A DNA stretch of 24,090 bases from JBBKWJ01 sp037968895 (GCA_037968895.1 JBBKWJ010000220.1:1-24090); one strand, 5' to 3'. Shown: positions 7,912 through 15,704, counted from the stretch's first letter. Program-made: numbers and translations. Notes: generated by a model from the sequence alone, not told the origin.

Positions 7912-8711
7912 ATCGCGATGGCCGAAACTCGGTTCTGGATCGAGCGGACGAGGCTGAGCGCCGCCATCGCCGAGGTCTTCGGATTATCAGGCAGTGGGCT
8001 ATTGCTGATCGAGACCTCGAGCTGACCGAAGGCTCCGGCCGCTGAAATCTCGTGTCGGTTTGTGGTAGCACCAGGGTCGGCAATCAGCGTGATCTTGGTC
8101 AGGGCCGGACCGATGCCAGCGAGGGCCGTCGTCATCGCCACGTTCGCGTTCTTCGGAAAGGCTGACGCTGTCTCGTCGGCCGTGCCGGTGAAGAATGTTT
8201 CTGGCCCCGTCAGCGCATCGAGGGCACAGAGCGTTTCGGCCGGAGTGTTCAGCCATGCGTGTGGCGGCTTAACAATCCGATGCTCGACGGTATCGATGCC
8301 CATGAGTCGAGCCGCAGCCAAGGCGTCGATACCGCCGAGCGCCCCAGTCTGTATGTGGACCTGCTGGCCCGATCGTTCAGCAGCGGTACGCAGCGAGGCC
8401 AGGAGCGCAGGGTCAGCGAACGCTGACACCGACGAGACGATGAAATCAGCGCCCGCTTCAAGGGCCGCGTGGCCCCAGGGGCCAACACTGTCTCGGCCAG
8501 CCGCCTCTGCCACCACATCAGGCTTGAATTCGGCGAGCTGTTCCGGCCTAGTGATGAGCACCGCGTTCGACGGCAGGTCGGGGCGCGTCCGATCATTTCT
8601 GACCGCGACTGCGACGATCTCGACGGGCGAGTCGCTCAGTAGCTTCGCCGCGGTCCGGGCAATGGCGCCCCAGCCAACGAAGGCAAGGCGTAACGGTTGG
8701 CTAGTTGACAC
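7908..8711 (-). CDS. nadX: Aspartate dehydrogenase-like protein (NadX family)
   Basis: 267 residues from a GTG at 8711, with GAGG about nine bases upstream. The N-terminal Rossmann fold begins RLAFVGWGAIA. The DUF108/aspartate dehydrogenase domain shows TGALGGIDAL, KPPHAW, AFPKNANVAMTTALAG, and ADP...NRHEI with His220 in the position of the catalytic His, ending NPKTSAMAALS. Known members oxidise L-aspartate to iminoaspartate or oxaloacetate with NAD(P), either for quinolinate synthesis with NadA or in catabolism. Here there is no nadA or nadC, and it is the last of eight co-directional genes with tryptophan-catabolic enzymes, 11 bp after the DHDPS-like gene. A role on a pathway-specific amino acid rather than aspartate is possible. 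Confidence 0.85.
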   Translation of the reverse strand: MSTSQPLRLAFVGWGAIARTAAKLLSDSPVEIVAVAVRNDRTRPDLPSNAVLITRPEQLAEFKPDVVAEAAGRDSVGPWGHAALEAGADFIVSSVSAFADPALLASLRTAAERSGQQVHIQTGALGGIDALAAARLMGIDTVEHRIVKPPHAWLNTPAETLCALDALTGPETFFTGTADETASAFPKNANVAMTTALAGIGPALTKITLIADPGATTNRHEISAAGAFGQLEVSISNSPLPDNPKTSAMAALSLVRSIQNRVSAIAI

Positions 8712-8722
8712 AGAGCCTCATC

Positions 8723-9676
8723 TCAGAGTTCGAGGCCGCACTGTTCGAAGGCTTCGCGGGTCGCGGCCTTCTCGGCGTCAGTGAGTTCAAGCAGCGGTGC
8801 CCGCACGCGTCCGCCCACTTGTCCAAGCAATTCTTGCCAGTACTTCTGGTGCGAATGCGGCTTCTCGGCTGGGCGAGTACCCATAAGCGCAGCGCGGACA
8901 GGGTCAAGGCTCTTACTAATGGTCCGAGCTTCGTCGGCCCGTCCGGCGAATGCGGCCTGGGTGTAGTCGTGCATCCTGCGGTCTTTTGCCGTTTGGATGA
9001 GATACGGGGGCGACGAGCAGAGGTACAGCCGCCAGTTGAGTTCAAGGATGTTGTCGAGCCATTCGGTTTCCGATGCCGTGCTGACCTGGATTCGGTCCGA
9101 CGCGAGCTCGGTGAGCTCTGCGTACATCGAGCGATCAACGCTGTATTTGATCGCGACGACGTTGTCGAGATCGGCCAATCGATTGCAAAGATCAGGTGAC
9201 ATCAGATAGCCGCTATCTGGATGACTCCAGAGGGCGATACCGATGTCGACACTCTCCGAAATTGTGCGGTAGTAGTTGAGGAGTGTCTCGTCTTGCTCCC
9301 GGAAGAAGTGAAGGGCGGGAGCGTGCACCACGATGTAGTCGGCGCCGGCCTCCTGCGCGTGTTGAGCGAGATCGAGCACAACATCCATGTTTTGGTCTGA
9401 GCAGGACATGATCGTCTGAGCGTTGTCGCCGGTCGCCTCGACGGCGAGTTCGAGTGAGCGTTTGCGTTCGTCGACTGTCATTGAGAAGAACTCGGCCTGC
9501 TTGCCCGCAATGAACAGGCCCTCGATTCCGAGGTCTTGCGTCCAATGGCGGACGTTTTCGCGGAACCCGTCTTCGTCAATTCGCAGTTTCTCGTCGAACG
9601 GCATGAGGGCGGCGGCCCAGATTCCAGTCATGTTGGCCTTTGCGTAGGCCTTGGCGTCACTTCTGCTGTAGTTCAT
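8723..9676 (-). CDS. DHDPS/NAL-fold aldolase or lyase with altered active site
   Basis: 317 residues, a class I aldolase TIM barrel. The ATG at 9676 has AAAGG six bases upstream and lies 12 bp after the aldehyde dehydrogenase stop. The Schiff-base lysine is Lys177 in VVAIKYSVD. The substrate-carboxylate loop GTTGE of DHDPS is GKQAE here (58-62), so the catalytic Thr is Lys. The proton-relay Tyr of the LYN-P motif is Trp150 (ALWSHPDSG). It therefore should not be a normal dihydrodipicolinate synthase. The family also contains pyruvate-releasing retro-aldolases and dehydratases of sugar acids and of aromatic ring-cleavage products. Context in a 3-hydroxyanthranilate operon suggests a ring-cleavage-derived substrate (inference). 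Confidence 0.85.
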   Translation of the reverse strand: MNYSRSDAKAYAKANMTGIWAAALMPFDEKLRIDEDGFRENVRHWTQDLGIEGLFIAGKQAEFFSMTVDERKRSLELAVEATGDNAQTIMSCSDQNMDVVLDLAQHAQEAGADYIVVHAPALHFFREQDETLLNYYRTISESVDIGIALWSHPDSGYLMSPDLCNRLADLDNVVAIKYSVDRSMYAELTELASDRIQVSTASETEWLDNILELNWRLYLCSSPPYLIQTAKDRRMHDYTQAAFAGRADEARTISKSLDPVRAALMGTRPAEKPHSHQKYWQELLGQVGGRVRAPLLELTDAEKAATREAFEQCGLEL

Positions 9677-9688
9677 GTTTGGCCTTTG

Positions 9689-11125
9689 CTAGACGATTGA
9701 GATGCTGTGCGAGACGTTCTTGATGACCATGTAACTGTCGAGTCCTTCAGCGCCGCCTTCACGGCCATAGCCACTCGACTTCACTCCCCCGAAAGGAGTC
9801 TCTGGCAAGGAAGCCTCGAGCGTGTTGATCGACAGATTGCCGGCCTCGACGTTGTCGACCATGCGATCGATGTAGTCAGCACGATTAGTGAAACCGTAGG
9901 CCGCAAGGCCGTATGGCACGGAGTTCGCCGCGGCGATGGCCTCATCGAGTGAGGCGACCGGGTTAACGATGGCAAGCGGACCGAACGGTTCTTCTTGCAT
10001 TACTTTGGCGTGGTCGGGCACGTTGGCCAGCACAGTTGGCTCGAAGAAGTAACCCTTCGTGCCAATGCGCTTTCCACCGGTCATCAGCCGTGCTCCGGCG
10101 TCGCACGCATCGGCCACGAGGTCGGCCATCGCGGCGAGGCGCCGATCATTCGCGAGTGGACCCATCTCGGTTCCGGGCTCCATGCCGTCGCCGACAACTG
10201 TTGCCTCGACGCCGCTCGTGAACTTGTCGAGGAACTCGTCGAAGATGCTCTCGTGGACGAAGAATCGGGTCGGCGAAGTACACACCTGGCCTGCGTTTCG
10301 CATCGCTCGTACCGCCGAGGTTTTGGCCGCAGCAGCTACATCGGTGTCTTCGCAGACAATAACGGGAGCGTGGCCGCCAAGTTCCATAAGTACTGGGGTC
10401 ATGTTGGCTGATGCCAAGTTAGTGAGATGACGACCGACTGGAGTCGACCCGGTAAAGGCGACGAGCCTGACAACCTCACTTGGAATCAGGTGCTGGGATA
10501 TGTCAGCTGGCACTCCAAAGACAAGATTCAACACGCCGGGCGGGAGCCCCGCATCGTGGAACGCCTGCACCATGTGGACTGCGCCCGCTGGCGTCTCTTC
10601 GGCGGCCTTCAGAATGATCGAACAACCCGCGGCGAGGGCACCCGCAATTTTGCGTGCGGGCTGGCTCATCGGGAAGTTCCACGGCGAGAACGCCGCAACC
10701 GGCCCGATGGGCTGGTGATGCACGACGTACTTCACGCCGGGCGCACTGGGGATGACCCGACCGTAGGTCCTCACCGCTTCACCCGCATCCCATTCGAAAA
10801 ACTCACACCCCCGAATGACCTCAAGCTTGGCGTCCCCGAATGGCTTGCCGTGTTCTGCGGTGATGGCATAGGCGATGTCGTCCTGACGTTCTCTCATGAG
10901 GCGAGCCGCTTCGCGGATTAGATCGGCCCGTCGCTTCGGGGCGGTCGCGCTCCACACTTTGAACCCTGCAGACGCCGCGGCTAGCGCGTCGTCGAGGTCG
11001 GAGGCCGTCGCCACCGGCAACCGACCGATCTCCTCCTCAGTCGAGGGGTTGACCACGGGCATTGTCGATTCGGTGGCTCGCCAAGCGCCGTTGATGTAGA
11101 GCTTGATTTCTGGGTATGACGTCAT
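9689..11125 (-). CDS. NAD(P)-dependent aldehyde dehydrogenase (semialdehyde type)
   Basis: 478 residues, full length for the ALDH superfamily. Catalytic and structural residues are visible: Asn150 in SPWNFP, Lys173 in LKAAEETP, the FTGST loop (224-228), Glu248 in MELGG, and nucleophile Cys282 in GQVCTSPTR. It most resembles succinate/glutarate-semialdehyde dehydrogenases by eye. It follows kynA by 52 bp on the same strand. In a kynurenine operon the expected job is oxidation of 2-aminomuconate semialdehyde or ACMS, but no ACMS decarboxylase is present to supply the former. No clear promoter was found in the 52-bp gap, so co-transcription is likely. Confidence 0.93.
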   Translation of the reverse strand: MTSYPEIKLYINGAWRATESTMPVVNPSTEEEIGRLPVATASDLDDALAAASAGFKVWSATAPKRRADLIREAARLMRERQDDIAYAITAEHGKPFGDAKLEVIRGCEFFEWDAGEAVRTYGRVIPSAPGVKYVVHHQPIGPVAAFSPWNFPMSQPARKIAGALAAGCSIILKAAEETPAGAVHMVQAFHDAGLPPGVLNLVFGVPADISQHLIPSEVVRLVAFTGSTPVGRHLTNLASANMTPVLMELGGHAPVIVCEDTDVAAAAKTSAVRAMRNAGQVCTSPTRFFVHESIFDEFLDKFTSGVEATVVGDGMEPGTEMGPLANDRRLAAMADLVADACDAGARLMTGGKRIGTKGYFFEPTVLANVPDHAKVMQEEPFGPLAIVNPVASLDEAIAAANSVPYGLAAYGFTNRADYIDRMVDNVEAGNLSINTLEASLPETPFGGVKSSGYGREGGAEGLDSYMVIKNVSHSISIV

Positions 11126-11177
11126 GAGGGCTGAGCTTTCGTGCAGGGATGTGAACGATGGATCGAGGGTGACAAGT

Positions 11178-11990
11178 TTAGAAAGCCGTCCTGATCGACC
11201 AGAGGTCGGGGAACGCAGGCCGGAAAAGAGTGGTGGCTAAGTAGGCCGCTCCCTCAGACCCGCCGGTGCCCATCTTCATGCCCATGGTGCGTTTGACCAT
11301 CATGACATGGCGATAGCGCCACTCCTGAAGCCCTTCGTCAAGGTCAGTGAGCGTTTCGCAGAGCCCGGCGAAGCCTTCGTCCTTGTAGCACTCGATAATG
11401 GCGGCTTGCAGCTCGGTGTTTTCGGCGATTGGTTCGCGCACGTCGCGGTTGAGTATCTCACTCGGAACGGCATAACCCGCGCCATGGAGAACCTTGACGA
11501 ACACATCCCAGAGCGTTGGCGACTCGTGTCGACGCTGTAGCTTCTCACCCTCTTTGCCTGCGAACCACTCGATTTGCACTCGATCTTTGATGCCAAGCGT
11601 GAACTCGATCTCGCGGAACTGAGCCGACTGGAATCCACTCGCGTTTGCAAGAAAGGAACGGAAGCTTGCGAACTCCGCCGGGGTCATGGTTTCAAGAATG
11701 TCGACTTGCCCCACCAGCGTTTTGAGGATCTTAAGTACCCGTTTAAGGTGATGACTTGCCCCGCTTACTTTGCCGTCATTCAGCTCGGCGATGATGAAGT
11801 CGAGCTCATGAAGCAACTGCTTGAACCAGAGTTCGTAGACCTGGTGAATGATGATGAAGAGGGTCTCGTCGTGCTCGGGCGCACCCGTTTTCGCGTCGAC
11901 CGAAACGCACTGCTGAAGTGTGAGTAGTTCGGGAACCTTGAGGTAGCTGCCGTAGGTGAAGCTGTCGTTGTTTTCGAATGGGAGGCTCAT
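11178..11990 (-). CDS. kynA: Tryptophan 2,3-dioxygenase (canonical)
   Basis: 270-residue heme dioxygenase that opens the indole ring of L-tryptophan to N-formylkynurenine. Residues known from bacterial TDO structures are present: FTYGSYL (partner-subunit aromatic residues), distal His49 in FIIIHQVYELW, Arg126 in AQFREIEF for the substrate carboxylate, the proximal heme ligand His228 in YRHVMMVKR, and Thr242 in GTGGS. Its ATG overlaps the kmo stop (ATGA). Being the fourth gene of the pathway unit although it catalyses the first step, its translation is coupled to kmo. It differs clearly from the second TDO-like gene at 15705. Confidence 0.96.
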   Translation of the reverse strand: MSLPFENNDSFTYGSYLKVPELLTLQQCVSVDAKTGAPEHDETLFIIIHQVYELWFKQLLHELDFIIAELNDGKVSGASHHLKRVLKILKTLVGQVDILETMTPAEFASFRSFLANASGFQSAQFREIEFTLGIKDRVQIEWFAGKEGEKLQRRHESPTLWDVFVKVLHGAGYAVPSEILNRDVREPIAENTELQAAIIECYKDEGFAGLCETLTDLDEGLQEWRYRHVMMVKRTMGMKMGTGGSEGAAYLATTLFRPAFPDLWSIRTAF

Positions 11991-13336
11991 GAGGTTGAGA
12001 GTGCCTTTGGGTTGGCGAGCGGATCGAGGTCAGGTAGTGGTGGAAGGCCAGCGACAAGCGCATCAACGTCGACCGTCGGGTCGGCGATGGCCGACGCGAT
12101 GATCTCAGCCTGGGCAGTCGCCCGTTCAAGGGCTTCTACATAGGGCATGGTTGAGAACATGACCATGTTGTATCTGGGGCTCAAATGTCCGGGATGACGT
12201 TGCTCGAGCTCAAGAGCCATCGAGCGTTTAGCGAGATAGTCAGGGTCGATGACGCCCGAACGCATTTCGACGTAATTGCTGAGTGCCATGTCGGCGATCG
12301 CATCGCCATTTGGTTTGCGATCTGCCTCATAGTTTCGGAACGCCGCGCTGAGGTCGTCTGGTGAATCTGCCATGTGCCTCGCGAGGGCCCTGGCCGACTC
12401 CATCGCCGCATTCATCCCTTGTCCATGAAACGGCACAATCCCATGCGCAGCGTCTCCAACCAGAACGGCTTGGTCGCCGTGGCTCCACCCGTTTGCCCTG
12501 ATCGTGCCAAGACGGCCGGTTGGGTTTGCGTTGAACTGTTCCGCCAAATCAGGCGTGATTGCTGCGAAATCGTCAAACTCAGCAGCAAAAAAGTCGTCGA
12601 TTGCTTCGTCCGTTGTCAACCCGCTGATCGTGTCACTCGGGGCGAAGAGCGTGATCGTGAAGTCGCCCCCGGGATTGGCTAGTGCGATCAGCATGAACTC
12701 GCCCCGTGGCCAGATGTGCAGGGCGTTGGGATCGAGACGGTGTCTGCCTTCCTCGTCACCCGGGAGTGTGAGTTCTTTGTAATCGTGATCGAGCCACTCA
12801 GTTCGGGAGACACAACTACCCGCCGCGACCATCGCTTGACGGACCGGAGATCCTGACCCATCGGCGCCAACCATGACACCGAACGGAGCGGTCGAGCCAT
12901 CGGTGAACGTCAGCTCAGAACGTTCGAAGTCGACCGACTCGAGCCGGCGCTCGAACTCGATGGTGACGCGGCCAGTAGCCTCGGCCTCGTCGAGCAGGAT
13001 CGCATTCAGATCGCTGCGAGAAACAGAGTGGATGACCTCGTGCGGCTTGCTTCCATATGGCTGCAACGCAGGTGTCTCGTCGCCAACTGCGTGAACCATC
13101 CGTCCCCGCATCGGGATCGTGATCTCATCTACGCGTTCGATCACGCCAACATCGATCAATGGCACGATGCCTCTCGTGGCGAGGGCGAGGTTGATGGAAC
13201 GCCCAGCCCCGACCTCGGTACGCCGAAGATCTGGTCTGCTCTCGTAGACCGTAACATCGTGGCCCTGCTTCGCTAAGTAGATCGACAGCAATGCGCCAGC
13301 AGGCCCGGCCCCGACTATGACGAGCGGGCCGTTCAC
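11987..13336 (-). CDS. kmo: Kynurenine 3-monooxygenase
   Basis: 449-residue FAD monooxygenase hydroxylating L-kynurenine to 3-hydroxykynurenine with NADPH and O2. It shows the Rossmann GAGPAG (9-14), Glu32 ending the second strand, the KMO-type GRSINLALATRG (45-56), Arg107 near RSDL, and the second FAD motif VGDAAHGIVPFHGQGMNA (293-310). The C-terminal part is present, though no obvious membrane anchor is seen, as in other bacterial KMOs. The GTG start at 13336 overlaps the kynureninase stop (GTGA). The presence of KMO commits the operon to 3-hydroxyanthranilate rather than anthranilate. Confidence 0.95.
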   Translation of the reverse strand: MNGPLVIVGAGPAGALLSIYLAKQGHDVTVYESRPDLRRTEVGAGRSINLALATRGIVPLIDVGVIERVDEITIPMRGRMVHAVGDETPALQPYGSKPHEVIHSVSRSDLNAILLDEAEATGRVTIEFERRLESVDFERSELTFTDGSTAPFGVMVGADGSGSPVRQAMVAAGSCVSRTEWLDHDYKELTLPGDEEGRHRLDPNALHIWPRGEFMLIALANPGGDFTITLFAPSDTISGLTTDEAIDDFFAAEFDDFAAITPDLAEQFNANPTGRLGTIRANGWSHGDQAVLVGDAAHGIVPFHGQGMNAAMESARALARHMADSPDDLSAAFRNYEADRKPNGDAIADMALSNYVEMRSGVIDPDYLAKRSMALELEQRHPGHLSPRYNMVMFSTMPYVEALERATAQAEIIASAIADPTVDVDALVAGLPPLPDLDPLANPKALSTS

Positions 13337-14598
13337 TGAACTATCCCATCGAGAATCTCGACGAAGCGGTCGATGTCAGCGAACGAGTTGTAGAGCGGGA
13401 CCGGAGCAACTCGGATGACGTCGGGCTCACGCCAGTCACACAGAACTCGAGCCTGCTCAAGCTCATCGAATACTCGCTTGCCGTCGCCGTTTGTGACACG
13501 AAGGGCATATTGACAGCCCCGCTCGCTCATCGCTGCCGGTGTGATGTTTTCGATTCGACCGCCAAGCGTTTCGGCGAGACGCCGGTCGAAGTACTCGATT
13601 TGGAGCTCAGACTTTGCCCGCATCGCGCCTACGCCACCGGCTTTATCGATGACGTCGAGTGACGCTCGAAGTGCAGCCATCGTGAGCACTGGAGCATTCG
13701 AAAGTTGCCATGACTCAATCGTCGGAATGGGATCGAACGTCGTGGCCATCTCGAAACGAGTAGCCGAATTGGTACCCCACCAGCCAACGAGCTTCGGCAG
13801 ATCTTGGTCGTCGACATGGCGTCGATGAACATAGGCAGCAGCGACTCCACCGGGCCCACTGTTCAGATACTTGTAGGTACACCATGCGGCGAAGTCGACT
13901 CCCCAATCGTGCAGGCTGAGTTCGATGTTGCCAGCGGCGTGGGCGAGATCGAATCCGACGATGGCTCCCGCGGCATGGCCCGCCTTCACAATGTCTGCCA
14001 TCGGCAATACCTGGCCGGTGTAGTACTGAACACCAGGGAGCAAGACAAGCGCGAGTTGGTCGCCGTGCTCGGCGATTGTGGCAAGAATGTCTTCATGACG
14101 AAGGGTGTCTTCGCCGTCGCGCGGCTCAAGCGTGATGAGCGAGTCGGACGGGTCGAAGCCGCGCTGGCGAATCTGTGACTCTGCGGCGAAATGGTCGGAT
14201 GGGAACGCGTGGCTCTCGATGATGATCTTGTGGCGTTGTGGTGTCGGTTGGTAAAAGCTGACCATCAACAGATGAAGGTTGACCGTTAGACCATTCATCG
14301 CAACAACCTCGTCGGCGTGAGCGCCAACAAGTGATGCGAGCTGATCGGTCAGCAGGCCGTGGTAGTCCTTCCATGCGAGGTCGCCGGTGAAGTGTCCTTC
14401 GACGCCGAGCGAACTCCAGCGATCGAGTTCAGTGTTCACATACTCCCGAGTGGCCTTGGGCAACGCACCGAGAGAATTGCCAACCATGTAAATGCCTTCA
14501 GGAACCTCGAACTCGTCACGGAGATCAGCCAACGGGTCTGCGGCGTCGAGCTCAGCTGCGGTTCGGTCCTGAGTAGAAGAGCTGCCTGTCGTGGTCAC
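13333..14598 (-). CDS. kynU: Kynureninase
   Basis: 421 residues from the GTG at 14598, which overlaps the dioxygenase stop by four bases (GTGA) like the other junctions of this operon; an ATG at 14643 would add 15 residues and a 49-bp overlap. PLP enzyme cleaving 3-hydroxykynurenine to 3-hydroxyanthranilate and alanine. Seen: MVGNSLGALP (38-47), FPSDH (132-136), GFDLAHAAGN (215-224) with Asp217 for the pyridine nitrogen, and PLP Lys243 in CTYKYLNSGPGG. All are fold-type I aminotransferase features specific to kynureninase. Confidence 0.95.
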   Translation of the reverse strand: MTTTGSSSTQDRTAAELDAADPLADLRDEFEVPEGIYMVGNSLGALPKATREYVNTELDRWSSLGVEGHFTGDLAWKDYHGLLTDQLASLVGAHADEVVAMNGLTVNLHLLMVSFYQPTPQRHKIIIESHAFPSDHFAAESQIRQRGFDPSDSLITLEPRDGEDTLRHEDILATIAEHGDQLALVLLPGVQYYTGQVLPMADIVKAGHAAGAIVGFDLAHAAGNIELSLHDWGVDFAAWCTYKYLNSGPGGVAAAYVHRRHVDDQDLPKLVGWWGTNSATRFEMATTFDPIPTIESWQLSNAPVLTMAALRASLDVIDKAGGVGAMRAKSELQIEYFDRRLAETLGGRIENITPAAMSERGCQYALRVTNGDGKRVFDELEQARVLCDWREPDVIRVAPVPLYNSFADIDRFVEILDGIVQ

Positions 14599-15149
14599 AG
14601 ACGCCAGTCTTTCCCTGGGTGCAGGTGACCACAGCTCGGGCATGTCCGTGCCTCTTCGTCACCATGGAAGGCGGCGAACAGTGGCGGCAAATCTTTATCG
14701 ATTGCCTGCACTTGGACCTCGACCCGGTGCACCAACGCAGAGCACTTAGGGCATGGCCACTCAAACGCATCGAGCTCGCCCTTTGGCCGCTGGTATTCGA
14801 CGACGAGACCAATTGAATCTGGGTCGGCACGTTGGGGTGAATGGCGGAGGTTCGGCGGAAGAAGATAGACCTCGCCTTCACGAATCGGCATGTCGAACGG
14901 AGCGACACCATGCTCGGGCCAGATCCATAGGTTCATGTCTCCCTTGACCTGGAAGAAGAACTCTTCGCGAGGGTCCTCGTGGAAGTCGTTGCGCTCATTG
15001 CCGCCGCCGACAATCATCACGATCATGTCGGCTTCACGCCAGATCTGTTTGTTGGCTACCGGCGGGGTGAGGTCTTCGCGGTGAGCGTCAACCCATGTCA
15101 TCAGGTTGAACGGTCGCCGATCGGCCGGGGACGGGTCATAGTTGGTCAT
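14595..15149 (-). CDS. nbaC: 3-hydroxyanthranilate 3,4-dioxygenase
   Basis: 184 residues from the ATG at 15149, chosen because GAGGGAG (15156-15162) is six bases upstream; an ATG at 15197 would overlap marR. Cupin Fe(II) dioxygenase forming ACMS. Iron ligands by alignment with the Cupriavidus enzyme are His57, Glu63 and His103; substrate residues Arg53, Arg107 and Glu118 keep the same spacing. The C-terminal rubredoxin-like site of bacterial homologues is complete (Cys133, Cys136, Cys170, Cys173). ACMS either cyclises to quinolinate or is degraded. The gene is 25 bp after marR and overlaps kynU. Confidence 0.96.
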   Translation of the reverse strand: MTNYDPSPADRRPFNLMTWVDAHREDLTPPVANKQIWREADMIVMIVGGGNERNDFHEDPREEFFFQVKGDMNLWIWPEHGVAPFDMPIREGEVYLLPPNLRHSPQRADPDSIGLVVEYQRPKGELDAFEWPCPKCSALVHRVEVQVQAIDKDLPPLFAAFHGDEEARTCPSCGHLHPGKDWRL

Positions 15150-15174
15150 TGCAGACTCCCTCTTGGTACGTGCT

Positions 15175-15648
15175 TCATCCTGCTTGCCTTGCGTCAATTG
15201 CGGTTGCGTGATTGTGTGCCTCTACCAATGCGGTGAGGTCATTTAGTTTGGCAATGAGATCAGATAGATCTCCGGCTTCGGCGAGAGCCTCGTTTTGCAG
15301 TGCCATCGCTTCGTCCACGAGTTTCGCGGTGAGTGACTCCCCGGCTGGCGAGATGGCAACAAAGCGCTGACGCTTGTCGGTGGTGCCGAGCGAGCGTGAA
15401 ACTAGCCCGCGATCTTCCAGCCTGCGCAAGGCGTGAGTGACCGTTGGTTGCGGACTCAGAGCGGCAACGGCTAACTCTGCCACGCTCAATTCGCCCTTTT
15501 CGTCGAGCACAGACAGCAGCCGCCACTCGGATCGGCTGACGCCGTATTGGGTAAGCATGGCATAGAAGGGCGCCGACAGCGTCTGGTCGGCTTGCCTCAG
15601 GAGATAAGGCAGATAGCCATCGAGAAATGTCGGTTTGTTCCGGGGCAT
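15175..15648 (-). CDS. MarR-family transcriptional regulator of the kynurenine operon
   Basis: 157-residue winged-helix dimer. Helices of the MarR core are visible: SRSEWRLLSVLDEKGELSV, the recognition region LSPQPTVTHALRRLEDRGLVSR, and the wing with TDKRQRFVAISPAG, followed by C-terminal dimerisation helices. It is the first gene of the minus-strand operon and divergent from the TDO-like gene. Its own promoter contains a palindrome between -35 and -10, so autorepression is likely. MarR proteins often release DNA on binding aromatic acids; here kynurenine, anthranilate or 3-hydroxyanthranilate would be natural ligands (inference). No Shine-Dalgarno is needed if the transcript is leaderless (see promoter). 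Confidence 0.9.
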   Translation of the reverse strand: MPRNKPTFLDGYLPYLLRQADQTLSAPFYAMLTQYGVSRSEWRLLSVLDEKGELSVAELAVAALSPQPTVTHALRRLEDRGLVSRSLGTTDKRQRFVAISPAGESLTAKLVDEAMALQNEALAEAGDLSDLIAKLNDLTALVEAHNHATAIDARQAG

Positions 15649-15654
15649 GCAGTG

Positions 15655-15683
15655 ACACTATATTCACACGAATACAAAGTCAA
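15655..15683 (-). promoter_or_regulatory. Sigma-70 promoter of marR and the kynurenine operon, leaderless
   Basis: On the minus strand -35 TTGACT (15678-15683), a 17-bp spacer, -10 TAGTGT (15655-15660), then six bases to the ATG at 15648. The spacing puts the transcription start at or next to the start codon, so the mRNA is probably leaderless. Confidence 0.75.
15661..15674. promoter_or_regulatory. Palindromic operator O1 (inside the marR promoter spacer)
   Basis: TATTC-ACAC-GAATA, arms of five bases in perfect inverted symmetry around a 4-bp spacer. It fills the space between the -35 and -10 elements of the marR promoter, the ideal place for a repressor. It shares the TATTC-N4-GAAT pattern with O2, with 23 bp between centres (about two helical turns). 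Confidence 0.75.
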
Positions 15684-15697
15684 TATTCATATGAATG
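15684..15697. promoter_or_regulatory. Palindromic operator O2 (upstream of the TDO-like gene)
   Basis: TATTC-ATAT-GAATG; the inner 12 bases 15685-15696 (ATTCATATGAAT) are a perfect palindrome. It abuts the marR -35 on one side and ends seven bases before the ATG of the TDO-like gene on the other, so it can control both directions. A plus-strand promoter is not clear-cut here. Confidence 0.75.
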
Positions 15698-15704
15698 GAT
15701 TTTC

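Noticed and set aside
8062..8784. Plus-strand open frame of 240 codons opposite the nadX-like gene
   Set aside because: Antisense to a recognisable NAD-dependent enzyme, with Ser/Ala/Arg-rich low-complexity composition typical of shadow frames.
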